NCBI RefSeq assembly: GCF_010729895.1
Contig: NZ_AP022612.1
Coordinates: forward strand, 5,518,001-5,582,000
Reading direction: 5' to 3'
Source of the DNA: Mycolicibacterium confluentis
GTDB taxonomy: Bacteria > Actinomycetota > Actinomycetes > Mycobacteriales > Mycobacteriaceae
DNA: 64,000 nt
Positions 1-8,809 of this stretch are shown here, one piece after another. Within the stretch, counting starts at the first letter, position 1; every line of letters starts with the position of its first letter. A model generated the notes under the pieces. It was given only the letters and a program-made list of their open reading frames with translations, searched no databases and was not told the origin of the DNA. A program made the position numbers and the translations under genes.

Positions 1-1
1 C

Positions 2-1261
2 GTCGGCGACCGCGACACGGGCGCGGTGTACGCCAAGATCGACGGGCGTCTGTACCCGGCGCTGAACCTGACCTCAGCCCGACTCGCCACCGGCAGCAAC
101 GCCAAGCCCGTCTGGGTCAAATCCAGCGAGATCCTGAAGTTCCCCACGGGACCACGAATCGGAATCCCCGGTGCCCCCGAGGATCTCGCGGTGACTACCG
201 GAGCCGTCTCGGCGTGGTCGGTGTGCGACACCGCCCCGGCCCGGCGCACGGGGACGCCGCCGATCGTGACGGCCATCGCCGGACAGCTGTCGCGGGTGGG
301 CCGCGCCGCGCCGATGGCGCCCGAGCAGGCGGTTCTCGCGACCCACGGCGACCAGACCTACGTGATCTGGGATGGACGGCGTTCGCGCATCGATCCGGCG
401 GACCGGACGCTGACCTTCAACCTCGGACTCGACCCCGGCGAGACCTTCCCGATCAGGATGTCCAACGCGCTGTTCGATGCCCTGCCCGCAACGGAACCGC
501 TGGTTGTTCCGGCGATCCCGGAACTCGGTTCCCGATCGCGATGGCTGCCGGACGCCGCGGTGGGGACAGTCCTGCAGAGTCAGGACGCCGCGGGCACCGT
601 CAGCGGCTTCTATGTCCTGCTGCCGTCGGGAGTGCAGAAGGTCAGCGCGTTCGTCGCCGACCTGTTGCGCACCGCCGTCTCACAGTCCTCGGTCGCTCCG
701 GTGCTGGTGTCGCCGAACAAACTCGTCGACATCCCCGACGTGGACGTGCTCAACGTGGGCTTCTACCCGAGCAGCAAGTTCCAGTTCGTCGACACCGAAG
801 CCAATCCGACCACATGCGTCGTCTGGGAGAAGATGGCCACCGATCGTCAGGCCGCCGTCTCGGTGTTCAACGGGAGGGGTCTGCCCGTCTCGCCGAGCCA
901 GGACAGCCGCCTGGTCCGACTGGTCCGCAACGACCGCCACCCAGATTCGGTGGAAGCCGACCAGACGTTGATCCTGCCCGGTGCGGCGAACTTCGTCGCG
1001 ACCACAAGCGGTGTGGTCACCGCCGACACCCGCGAGAGCCTGTACTGGATCTCACCGCAGGGTGTCCGTTACGGAATCAGTTGGGATGATTCGACTTTGA
1101 ATGCGGTCGGGCTCAATCCGGGGTTGGCGGTGCAGGCGCCGTGGCCCATCGTCCGGACGTTCGCCGCGGGACCACCGATCAGCCGATCGGATGCGCTGTT
1201 GGCCAGGGACACACTGCCGGGCGGCGGGACTGCGGCCCTGATTCCGGGCGCGGGAGGGTAG
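2..1261 (+). CDS. eccB2: EccB2, ESX-2 core membrane component (5' partial)
   Basis: EccB is the mainly periplasmic core subunit of a type VII secretion membrane complex, anchored by one N-terminal helix. The frame is open to the left window edge, so the N-terminus and its membrane segment (roughly 80 residues if the family length near 495 holds) lie outside. The visible 420 or so residues show the family's DTGA...RLYPALNLTSARL stretch at the start and a Gly-rich tail. The stop lies 3 bases before eccC2. Assignment to ESX-2 rests on gene order: fused EccC, a MinD-like gene between espG and eccD, and eccA last. Confidence 0.93.
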   Translation, partial: VGDRDTGAVYAKIDGRLYPALNLTSARLATGSNAKPVWVKSSEILKFPTGPRIGIPGAPEDLAVTTGAVSAWSVCDTAPARRTGTPPIVTAIAGQLSRVGRAAPMAPEQAVLATHGDQTYVIWDGRRSRIDPADRTLTFNLGLDPGETFPIRMSNALFDALPATEPLVVPAIPELGSRSRWLPDAAVGTVLQSQDAAGTVSGFYVLLPSGVQKVSAFVADLLRTAVSQSSVAPVLVSPNKLVDIPDVDVLNVGFYPSSKFQFVDTEANPTTCVVWEKMATDRQAAVSVFNGRGLPVSPSQDSRLVRLVRNDRHPDSVEADQTLILPGAANFVATTSGVVTADTRESLYWISPQGVRYGISWDDSTLNAVGLNPGLAVQAPWPIVRTFAAGPPISRSDALLARDTLPGGGTAALIPGAGG

Positions 1262-1264
1262 CCG

Positions 1265-4200
1265 ATGTCCAAGAGAGGCTTTGTTCGCGGACCGCGCAAG
1301 ACGGTCCAGGTCGTGCCTCCGGCGCGCGTCGCCGTTGCGCCGCCGTTGGCGCTGCCCGAGCGCGAACCGCGGAACATCCTGCTGATGATCGCGATTCCGG
1401 CGCTGTTGGTGGGCATTCTCGGCACACTCGTGGTGATGTACGCGTCGGGCGCCCGGTCGATGCAGTCCGGGTTCTTCCCGATGATCGGCCTGATCGGCTT
1501 CGCGGCGATGATGTTCAGCGGGCGATTCGGCCGGTCCCGCAAGATGTCGTGGGGCGAGCAGGAGAAGCAGCGCAGGGTGTACCTGCGCCAGTTGGACGAG
1601 GATCGCGACGAGATCCAGCGCGCGGCGCAGGAGCACCGACGCAGTCAACTGTTCGTGCATGGTGATCCGCAGTGTCTGGACACCGTGATCGGTGGTCCCC
1701 GGATGTGGGAGCGGCGCCCCAGTGACGTCGCCTTCCTCGACGTCCGACTCGGCATCGGAATCCAACAGACCAGCGAATCCGCGGTCTCACTGCAGTGGCC
1801 CGAGGTCCCCATCGGCGAGGAACTGGAACCCGTGACGGGACGCGCTCTGCGCGACTTCATCCTGGAGCAGAGCCGAATCCGCGGTATCGGCAAGGTCGTC
1901 AGCCTGCGCTCGCGGCCCGGATTCAGTTTCGCCGGCGACGATATGACGGAACTGCGCAGCCTGATGCGGTCGGTGTTGTGTTCACTGGCCGTCTATCACA
2001 GTCCCAGCGACGTCAAACTCATGGTGGTGACCCGCCATCCGGAGGACTGGGAGTGGTTGGTGTGGTTGCCCCACAACCAGCACGACGAGATGTTCGACGC
2101 CTGCGGCATGCGCCGCCTGGTGTTCTCCTCACCCACCGAACTCGAAACTGCACTGGACGCCGAACTGCACCGGAAGGGCCGGGGCCCGTGGGCCCCGCCG
2201 TCCGGCAGCAGTCCGCTGTCGATGCCTTCGCCCATCGAAGCCTCGTCCCCCAACGCCCTTGGTCCGCACTGGGTGATCGTCGACGACAACGTCGGCACGC
2301 CCGAACAGTGGGAGGGCGTCACGGGACAGAAGGGCATGGCCGGGATCACGGTGCTGCGGTTGGCCACTCGGCCCGGGGTCGGTGTCGGGTTCGCCGATGC
2401 CGACGAACGGTTCGAACTGCGCGAGGGCCGACTGAGGCACCGCGACGCCTTCTATGCGGTGGCCGACATGCTCGCCGTGAGCACCGCGGACCGGTACGGA
2501 CGGGCCCTGGCCCGATGGTCACCGAGCACCGTGGGCGAGATGTCGGCGATGGACAGCCAGGGCGGCCAACTGCTGCGTCTGCTCGGCATCACGGATCCGC
2601 GCAGCCTGGACGTGGATCGACTGTGGGCGGAGCGCCGCGGGCGCGGCGACCCCAAGTGGGGGATGGTCCCGGTGGGTGTCCGCGCCGACGGCGAGCTTGA
2701 ACACATCATCCTGCGCGCCAAGGACTTCGGCGGATACGGGTTCCACTCCGTGGTGATCGGCACCTCGGGTGCAGGCAAGTCGGAGTACTTCCTGTCGCTG
2801 TGCAACGGCATCGCGCTGACGCACTCACCCGAGACCTTCGTCGTGATCTTCGTCGACATGAAGTTCGAGTCCGCGGCCCAGGACCTCGAGGGTCTGCCGC
2901 ACGTGGCCGGATCGCTGTCCAACCTCGGCAAGGATGATCGCCACCTCGCCGAACGCATGCGCAAGGCCATCAACGGTGAGATCGCCCGCCGCTACCGCCT
3001 GTTCAAGGACGCCGGTGCGCGTGACGCCAACGAGTACGAGGAGATGCGTCTGGCGGGCCGCGACCTCGAACCCGTTCCGGTGCTGCTGGTCATCATCGAC
3101 GAGTACCTCGAACTGTTCCACCACCACAGCGACTGGATCGACCTCGTCATCCACATCGGTCAGGAGGGTCGCGGCTGCAACGTCTTCTTCACGCTCGGTG
3201 GCCAGCGCCTCGACCTCTCGTCATTGAGCAAGGTCAAGAGCAACATCGCATTCCGGGTGGCACTGCGTGCCGAGACGGCCGAGGACTCTCGCGACGTGAT
3301 CGGCAGCGACGCGGCCCTGCACCTGCCGTCGCAGGAGAACGGCTACGCGTTGTTGAAGGTGGGTCCGCGCGAACTCGAACAATTCCGCTGCTTCTATGTC
3401 TCGGCACCGTTCGTGCTGCCCAAGAAGGTCGCGGTCGACCGTACGGTCGACTTGAGCTTCGGCCAGCCCAAGTCGCTGACATGGGAGTACCAACCGCTCT
3501 CGGACGAGGACAGCGCCGCGCTCGCGGTCGCCGACGAACCCGACGAACCGGACGAGTTCCTCTACCACGCTGATGGTTTCAAGAAAAAGAAGCTGCTCGA
3601 GGTGATCCGGGACTCGCTGACCGCGCATCCGGCCCGACCGCCACACCAGATCTGGCTGCCGCCGCTGGAGGTCTCGGAGGGAGCCGACGCGCTGGTGCAG
3701 CGCCACCGCGGCAAGCCGTGGCACATCGACTACGGCCAGAATCCCGGCCTGGTCATCCCCGTCGGCGTCGTCGACATCCCCGAAGACCATGTGCAGACGG
3801 TGCATGTCCTGGACGTGGAGATGGACAACGTCATGGTGGTCGGCACCGCACAGCGCGGGAAATCGACGACGCTCATGACGCTGATGACGTCGGCCGCCTT
3901 GATGTACCGACCCGAGCGCGTGACGTTCTTCTGCATCGGAGCCACGCTGTACGCGATCGAGGACCTGCCGCATGTCGCCGGCGTCGTGAGTGTCACTGAC
4001 ACCGAGGGTGTCTCGCGCACCATCGCGACGCTGGAGGGTCTGATCCGCGCCCGCGAGGCCGCCTTCAAGCGGTACCAGATCGACATCTCCGAGTTCAGGG
4101 AGCGCCGATTCGGCCCCGCCGGCGGCGCAGGCACCGATCCCGGCGACAAGTTCGGTGACGTGTTCCTGGTGGTCGACAACTTCGGTGACCTCTACGAAAA

Positions 4201-5398
4201 GGACATGACCGCCGGCGACCGGGTGATCACCCTGGCGCGCCAGGGCCTGTCCTACGGCATCCACGTCATGTCCAGCTCAAACGGATGGTTGGTCGGTCAG
4301 CGACAGGCCCTGGTCATGGTGTCCAACTCGCGAATTGAGTTGCGGCTGAGCAACCCTGATGAGACTGCGATGGGCACCGGCATCGAACACCGCAAGGCCG
4401 CCCGGCGAGTCCTCGACCGACCGGGCTTCGGGATCACCCGAACCAGCCACGAACTGCTGGTCGGTCTGCCGGAGATCACGGGGCCGCAGGGCGAGCGGAT
4501 CACGACCCGTCAGGTGGGCCGGGTGATCGCCGGTGTCACGGGTGCTGGTCGGGTCGACACGCTGGTCCGCCTGCCGGACCGGATCGCGCTGCGCGACCTC
4601 GTCGCCGTGCACCGCGCTGGTCCGACTGGGGCCGACCCCTGGGACATCCCGTTCGCGATGGGCGAGACCGCGCTGCAGCCCGTGTGCCTGAGTGCCCGAT
4701 CGACACCGAACCTGTTGGTGATGGGGCGCCAGGGCTGCGGGAAGACCTCGGCGCTGGCCGCGTTCGGACAGTCCGTCATGGCAGCGCTGCCCCCGGAACA
4801 GGCCCAGATCGTCATCATCGACCCGAAGACGAGCCTCATCGGAAAGGTGCAGGGCCCCCATGTGCGCGCCTACGCCTACACGGCCGAGGACATCGACGGC
4901 GTGCTCGAATCGGTGGCACAGGAGCTCACCCTGCGGCTGCCGCCGTCTGGTCTGAGTCAGGAGGAGTTGCTGAATCGCTCGACCTGGGACGGGCCGCACA
5001 TCTTCGTGCTGATCGACGACGAGCAGGAACTGCGGCCCAACGGGGCGGTGCTGGGCAAGCCCGCCGCGATCGCGCCGCTGGTGCCGTTGATCGAACGCAG
5101 TCGCGAAATCGGCCTGCACGTGATCGCGTCGCGGTTGCCGGGAAACTGGGCCGGAGTGTCGGCAATGAATCCGCTGCTGCAGCGCCTGACCAGTTCACGC
5201 GCGCCGACGCTGTACATGGACAACGATCCGTCGGCGGTGAAGGTGTTCGGCCGCGTCAGCGCACAGCAGTTGCCGCCGGGTCGCGCGCTGATGGTTACCA
5301 CGGAGGGTCACATCGAGGGTGTGCTTGTTGGGCAACCTGAGACGGATGAGTCCACAGAGTCGAAATTTGTGTCTGCACCCACGCTGGACACACCTTAG
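1265..5398 (+). CDS. eccC2: EccC2, FtsK/SpoIIIE-family secretion ATPase, single-chain form
   Basis: This is the ATPase motor that recognises and drives ESX substrates at the inner membrane. The 1377 residues hold two N-terminal membrane helices (about 36-60 and 68-88) and three FtsK-like nucleotide-binding modules. P-loops are GTSGAGKS near residue 499, GTAQRGKS near 859 and GRQGCGKT near 1154. Walker B of module 1 is intact (VIIDEY); module 2 has VVDNF, lacking the acidic second residue; module 3 has LIDDE. In ESX-1 this protein is split in two (Ca/Cb), whereas ESX-2 keeps it fused as here. The ATG follows the eccB2 stop by 3 bases. Confidence 0.96.
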   Translation: MSKRGFVRGPRKTVQVVPPARVAVAPPLALPEREPRNILLMIAIPALLVGILGTLVVMYASGARSMQSGFFPMIGLIGFAAMMFSGRFGRSRKMSWGEQEKQRRVYLRQLDEDRDEIQRAAQEHRRSQLFVHGDPQCLDTVIGGPRMWERRPSDVAFLDVRLGIGIQQTSESAVSLQWPEVPIGEELEPVTGRALRDFILEQSRIRGIGKVVSLRSRPGFSFAGDDMTELRSLMRSVLCSLAVYHSPSDVKLMVVTRHPEDWEWLVWLPHNQHDEMFDACGMRRLVFSSPTELETALDAELHRKGRGPWAPPSGSSPLSMPSPIEASSPNALGPHWVIVDDNVGTPEQWEGVTGQKGMAGITVLRLATRPGVGVGFADADERFELREGRLRHRDAFYAVADMLAVSTADRYGRALARWSPSTVGEMSAMDSQGGQLLRLLGITDPRSLDVDRLWAERRGRGDPKWGMVPVGVRADGELEHIILRAKDFGGYGFHSVVIGTSGAGKSEYFLSLCNGIALTHSPETFVVIFVDMKFESAAQDLEGLPHVAGSLSNLGKDDRHLAERMRKAINGEIARRYRLFKDAGARDANEYEEMRLAGRDLEPVPVLLVIIDEYLELFHHHSDWIDLVIHIGQEGRGCNVFFTLGGQRLDLSSLSKVKSNIAFRVALRAETAEDSRDVIGSDAALHLPSQENGYALLKVGPRELEQFRCFYVSAPFVLPKKVAVDRTVDLSFGQPKSLTWEYQPLSDEDSAALAVADEPDEPDEFLYHADGFKKKKLLEVIRDSLTAHPARPPHQIWLPPLEVSEGADALVQRHRGKPWHIDYGQNPGLVIPVGVVDIPEDHVQTVHVLDVEMDNVMVVGTAQRGKSTTLMTLMTSAALMYRPERVTFFCIGATLYAIEDLPHVAGVVSVTDTEGVSRTIATLEGLIRAREAAFKRYQIDISEFRERRFGPAGGAGTDPGDKFGDVFLVVDNFGDLYEKDMTAGDRVITLARQGLSYGIHVMSSSNGWLVGQRQALVMVSNSRIELRLSNPDETAMGTGIEHRKAARRVLDRPGFGITRTSHELLVGLPEITGPQGERITTRQVGRVIAGVTGAGRVDTLVRLPDRIALRDLVAVHRAGPTGADPWDIPFAMGETALQPVCLSARSTPNLLVMGRQGCGKTSALAAFGQSVMAALPPEQAQIVIIDPKTSLIGKVQGPHVRAYAYTAEDIDGVLESVAQELTLRLPPSGLSQEELLNRSTWDGPHIFVLIDDEQELRPNGAVLGKPAAIAPLVPLIERSREIGLHVIASRLPGNWAGVSAMNPLLQRLTSSRAPTLYMDNDPSAVKVFGRVSAQQLPPGRALMVTTEGHIEGVLVGQPETDESTESKFVSAPTLDTP

Positions 5399-5445
5399 TA
5401 TCGAACAATGCCGCAGCTGACTGGGGCGCGGGGGAGGAGATGGCA

Positions 5446-5772
5446 ATGAGCGCGGGGAATCCGATCGTCGACGTGACACCGCCCATGGTGGGCCTGTCGG
5501 CAGCCACAGAGGCGGGCATCGCCGCCTCGCAGGGCGGCAGCGCGGCCGCTGCCGCAGCGGCGCTGCTCGGTGTGCTTCCGATGGGTGCCGATCCCACGTC
5601 GGAAGTCTTCGCCGACGCGTTGCGGGCCGCCGGCGCCGCCTATGTCGGCGCCATCACCGAACACGCCGTACAGCGAGGCATGTTTGCGGGAGCGCAGGGC
5701 CTCGCAGGCGCGGTGTTCGAGACGACGGAGTCGATTCGGGCCACCACCGCGGCGATCAGCACCGCGCTCTGA
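5446..5772 (+). CDS. PE-family protein of ESX-2 (PE36-like), non-canonical
   Basis: Small Ala-rich PE-type protein, expected to pair with the downstream PPE protein as a secreted heterodimer. Two ATGs are available, at 5440 and 5446. The GGGGAGGAG ribosome site at 5431-5439 touches the first and is 6 bases from the second, so 5446 is the likelier start (108 residues). There is no Pro-Glu at the usual position near residue 8. The segment with PMGADP, FADALRAAGA and YVGAI is PE-like. A FETTE pentapeptide occupies the place of the YxxxD/E secretion signal near the end. It lies 47 bases after eccC2 and 24 before the PPE gene. Confidence 0.8.
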   Translation: MSAGNPIVDVTPPMVGLSAATEAGIAASQGGSAAAAAAALLGVLPMGADPTSEVFADALRAAGAAYVGAITEHAVQRGMFAGAQGLAGAVFETTESIRATTAAISTAL

Positions 5773-5796
5773 GCGCATCACAGCGGACTGACACCC

Positions 5797-7011
5797 ATGC
5801 TCGATCCGGGTTGGGCAATTCGAACGCCCGACGCCAATGATTTGCTGCTAAAAGGCGGCACTGGTCCGGCCACCATGCTCACGGCCCTGGCGGCCTACAC
5901 CGCCGAGATGGCCGGCACCGAGGTCGCCGCAGGCGTCTCGGCGGCCAACATGGGGGCGCTGAACGCGGAGTTCCAGGGTGCCACCAACATTTCGTCGACC
6001 ACTACGGTGACGGGACTGAACACCGCCGCGCACCTGCTGTTCGGGTGGCTGGCCGAGAAGCCCCCGATCATCACGACGGCCGTAAACGCTTACACCACAG
6101 CGTATTCGGCGATGATTCCGGCGGCGCTGTGTGTGGCCAACCGCGAGGAGTGGGTGGTGTTCAACAACCTCAACCTCGCGTTACCCGGGATGTTCACGCC
6201 CCAGCTGATCGCCCTGGATCTCGAGTACTTCGGGCATTTCTGGCCCAACAACACCAGCACGGGTGCCACCTACTCGGCGACCCTGGTGTCGCTGATCCCG
6301 GCGCTCGCGCTGCCGCCGCCGATCACGCCACCGGGGGCCTCTCCGGCGGCGCCCGCCACCGCGGCTGCCGCGGTCGCGGAGTCCGCAGCCACGGGTGCAG
6401 CGGGGGACGCGATGCGCGCCTCAAGCCAGGCGGCGTCGCAGGCCGCGTCGGGAAGTCAGGGGGGCCTCGGGTCGTTCACCGACATCGCGGGCAAGGCCCT
6501 GCAACCGCTGCAGCAGGGATTCGAGGCCGTGCCCAAGGCATTTGAGTCGGTCTTGAGCTTGCCGGAGAAGGCGATGCAGCCCGTGATGGGGATGATGCAG
6601 AACTTCACCGGGATGTTCGGGGGCGCCCTCAACGGCCCGCAGTCTGGCGCGTTCTCCGCCGAGGCGCTCCGCGCGGGCGGTGTCGGCGCACCGGGTGTGG
6701 CGGGTCTGGGTCCGACCGCGGGAGGTGGTGGCGGCATCGGCGGAGTCGGTGCGGCACAGGGCCTTACGAGTTACACCCGACCGGTGAGCAGCTTCGGTCA
6801 GGACAGCGGTGGCCGGCCAGCGGGCCTGCGAGGACCGGGACTGCTCAGCAGCGCCGAGCTTCGTGGCCCCACCGCGGTTGGCCACGGCGGCGGCGCAATG
6901 CCGATGGCGCCTGCCGGAATGCTGGCTCGCGGGCAGGGCGGGGAAGGCGATCAGCAGGCGGTGACCCGAGCCCGCATCGTGGTGGAGGGGGACCGCCCCG
7001 ACAGGGAATAG
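5797..7011 (+). CDS. PPE-family protein of ESX-2 (PPE69-like)
   Basis: A 404-residue PPE protein, predicted partner of the preceding PE protein and client of EspG2. The first 170 residues fit the PPE domain (an ADEL-like region, then FNNLNLALPGMFTPQ), but the eponymous Pro-Pro-Glu near residue 10 is replaced by a TPDAND stretch. The remainder is low-complexity: an Ala-rich linker, amphipathic QPLQQGFE / FESVLSLPEKA segments near 230-260, then a Gly/Pro-rich tail. The C-terminus (GDQQAVTRARIVVEG) resembles other short ESX PPEs. Start ATG 5797; the distance to the PE gene suggests cotranscription. Confidence 0.88.
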   Translation: MLDPGWAIRTPDANDLLLKGGTGPATMLTALAAYTAEMAGTEVAAGVSAANMGALNAEFQGATNISSTTTVTGLNTAAHLLFGWLAEKPPIITTAVNAYTTAYSAMIPAALCVANREEWVVFNNLNLALPGMFTPQLIALDLEYFGHFWPNNTSTGATYSATLVSLIPALALPPPITPPGASPAAPATAAAAVAESAATGAAGDAMRASSQAASQAASGSQGGLGSFTDIAGKALQPLQQGFEAVPKAFESVLSLPEKAMQPVMGMMQNFTGMFGGALNGPQSGAFSAEALRAGGVGAPGVAGLGPTAGGGGGIGGVGAAQGLTSYTRPVSSFGQDSGGRPAGLRGPGLLSSAELRGPTAVGHGGGAMPMAPAGMLARGQGGEGDQQAVTRARIVVEGDRPDRE

Positions 7012-7032
7012 CTGTGGATAACAACTAGGTGT

Positions 7033-7054
7033 GGCGACAACGGCAGTTGTCGCC
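7033..7054 (+). promoter_or_regulatory. 9-bp perfect hairpin between PPE and esxD
   Basis: GGCGACAAC (7033-7041) pairs perfectly with GTTGTCGCC (7046-7054) around a GGCA loop. No T-run follows, so it may attenuate transcription, stabilise the 3' end of the PPE message, or act as an operator. The ESX-2 structural genes continue downstream on the same strand. Confidence 0.5.
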
Positions 7055-7133
7055 TATATTGCCTGTGCAGATGTACTTGTAGGGGGTTCTGCGGACGTCG
7101 AGTGGGATACTCACACCTTTGCTAATTGGTGAA

Positions 7134-7161
7134 GTGACAGCCGCTCAGATGCCCATAGACT
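7134..7161 (+). promoter_or_regulatory. Candidate internal SigA-type promoter for esxD-esxC
   Basis: GTGACA (7134-7139, 5/6 to TTGACA), a 16-base spacer and TAGACT (7156-7161, 4/6 to TATAAT) lie about 50 bases before the esxD start, inside a 200-base gap between PPE and esxD. An internal promoter here would let the esx pair be made in excess over the machinery. Read by eye; no transcription start data. Confidence 0.35.
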
Positions 7162-7214
7162 CGAATTCACGTCCCCGCGACGGGGGGGAATCGATCAGCA
7201 AGGGAGACACGAAT

Positions 7215-7544
7215 ATGGCAGAGGCACAAGGCATCATCGACGTCCCACCGGAGCAGCTGCGCGACACCATGACGTCGGTGTTGTCGGCGATGATGCAGAG
7301 CAGTCACCTGTCGAAGGACTGCACCAACCTGATCGAGGAACTCGTCGGCTCGGGCGCTTTCAAGGGACCGGCGGCGGTGATGGCGATGCAGACGATGGCC
7401 GAGATCAACACCGATATGCAGAAGATCCTCCAGCACGGCACCGCGCTGGCCGAGCACCTCGGCACCACCGCGGACCGAATGGACAACAGCGAGGTCGACT
7501 CCGTGGCGCAGCTGCAGTCGGTCCTGGGCTCGATCGGCCGCTGA
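7215..7544 (+). CDS. esxD: EsxD-like ESX-2 substrate (WXG100 superfamily)
   Basis: A 109-residue helical hairpin protein of the WXG100 superfamily, expected to dimerise with the following EsxC-like protein and be exported by ESX-2. An ATG further upstream is possible, but the start at 7215 gives the family length and follows AGGGAGA (7201-7207). At the hairpin turn the WXG is changed to FKG (SGAFKGPAA). At the C-terminal signal position the usual YxxxD/E reads MDNSE. Order (esxD then esxC) and size match Rv3891c/Rv3890c. Confidence 0.85.
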   Translation: MAEAQGIIDVPPEQLRDTMTSVLSAMMQSSHLSKDCTNLIEELVGSGAFKGPAAVMAMQTMAEINTDMQKILQHGTALAEHLGTTADRMDNSEVDSVAQLQSVLGSIGR

Positions 7545-7584
7545 GCCACCCCGCCACCCCGGACATACAAGGAGCCGACCACCA

Positions 7585-7869
7585 ATGACACAGATCACCT
7601 ACAACAAGGCCGCCATCGCCGACAGCGCCGACCGCGTCGCGAACAACGCCGCGGGCATGGGCGACGACTACGCCGACGTCCACAACCGGACCAATGCCCT
7701 GCTGGGCGAGTTCGGCGGTGCCAACGCCACGACCTACGCCTACAACCAGGCGGAGTTCATGAAGAGTTTCGAGCACCTCATCGACACCGTGACGAAGTTC
7801 GCGCACACCGTCCACACGGTGCTCGGGAACGCCACCGACACGGACAACTCGCTCGCAACCTTGATGTGA
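7585..7869 (+). CDS. esxC: EsxC-like ESX-2 substrate
   Basis: A 94-residue WXG100-superfamily protein beginning MTQITYNKAA, which matches the QITYN opening of EsxC. The turn region reads EFGGANA, so there is no Trp (FGG replaces WXG). The protein ends in DNSLATLM without a tail. It follows EsxD by 40 bases, with AAGGAG at 7568-7573. The two are expected to form the secreted ESX-2 heterodimer. Confidence 0.88.
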   Translation: MTQITYNKAAIADSADRVANNAAGMGDDYADVHNRTNALLGEFGGANATTYAYNQAEFMKSFEHLIDTVTKFAHTVHTVLGNATDTDNSLATLM

Positions 7870-7890
7870 ACTGACATCACACCAGCGGAC

Positions 7891-7915
7891 GGGGTGCACG
7901 CCTGGCGTGCACCCC
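7891..7915 (+). terminator. 10-bp stem-loop after esxC
   Basis: GGGGTGCACG (7891-7900) and CGTGCACCCC (7906-7915) form a perfect stem with a CCTGG loop, directly between esxC and espG2. There is no U-tract. It could be a partial terminator or an RNA-stability element that raises esx mRNA above that of the downstream membrane genes. Confidence 0.5.
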
Positions 7916-7937
7916 GCCCCATGTCGGGGGAGAGAAC

Positions 7938-8774
7938 ATGCTGACGACGACGATCGACGGCCTCTGGGTGCTGCAGGTGCTGTCGGGCATCGAAGTGCTG
8001 GCACCTGAACTGGCACTGCGACCGCACATTCCCAGTGTGGAGCCCAAGCAGGCCGCGCTCGACCATCCCATGGCGACTGAACTGCGCGACCAGGGTGTCA
8101 TCGACGCCGACGGGGTGGTCGACGGTCCAGTTCTCGAGTGGCTCACCGTGATAGCCAAACGTGATGTCGCGCTGGTCATCAACATCATCACACCCGCCGA
8201 CGAGGGACCACCACGCCGCGTGCTGCTGGCACGTTTCGCGCAATGGTGGGTGGCTCTCGAGCGGTCCGATGAGCTGGTCCGGATCAGCGGAGCCGGCACC
8301 GCCACCGTGCAGGGCGCGGCAAGTGCCCTGATCGGTGACCAGATCGAAAGGTTGTGCGGCAGTCAGGATCCCGCCCCGCTGCGGCCTGTGACCGTCGACG
8401 CTGACAAGATCGTCGCCGCGACGCATGACCGCGGCGCCATGCGCCGCTGGTTGACGGCCCACGGCCTGGACGCTGATCAGGTGCGCCTGTTGATGTTGGC
8501 CTCCGATCCGGAGCGCTCAGCGCAGGCCTCGATGGTGGCGGTGCAGTCCGGGGTCGAAGATGGATCGGCGACGCGCACACTGGTCGGACAGACCTCCGTC
8601 ACGATTGTCGACACCCCGGAGGGCCGCCTGGTGTACGAGATCTTCCATCGCGACAACCGGAGATGGATGATGGTCAGCCCGGGATCGCCAAAATCGATCG
8701 TCGACGCCGTGAATCAACTGCTGCAAGGGCTTCCGTCCAGCAGCGAGTGGTATTCGTACCGAAAGGTTGTGTAA
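7938..8774 (+). CDS. espG2: EspG2, cytosolic chaperone for PE/PPE dimers
   Basis: EspG proteins bind the tip of the PPE partner and keep PE-PPE pairs soluble until they reach EccC. The 278-residue product is the family size. It begins LTTTIDGLWVLQVLSGIEVL and ends with the RWMMV / VDAVNQLL region typical of EspG. The ATG at 7938 has a strong GGGGGAGAGA ribosome site (7926-7935). Its position after the esx genes agrees with the ESX-2 layout. Confidence 0.9.
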   Translation: MLTTTIDGLWVLQVLSGIEVLAPELALRPHIPSVEPKQAALDHPMATELRDQGVIDADGVVDGPVLEWLTVIAKRDVALVINIITPADEGPPRRVLLARFAQWWVALERSDELVRISGAGTATVQGAASALIGDQIERLCGSQDPAPLRPVTVDADKIVAATHDRGAMRRWLTAHGLDADQVRLLMLASDPERSAQASMVAVQSGVEDGSATRTLVGQTSVTIVDTPEGRLVYEIFHRDNRRWMMVSPGSPKSIVDAVNQLLQGLPSSSEWYSYRKVV

Positions 8775-8809
8775 GTGGGTACATCTGCGCCGGCGTTAGC
8801 ATCGATGTC

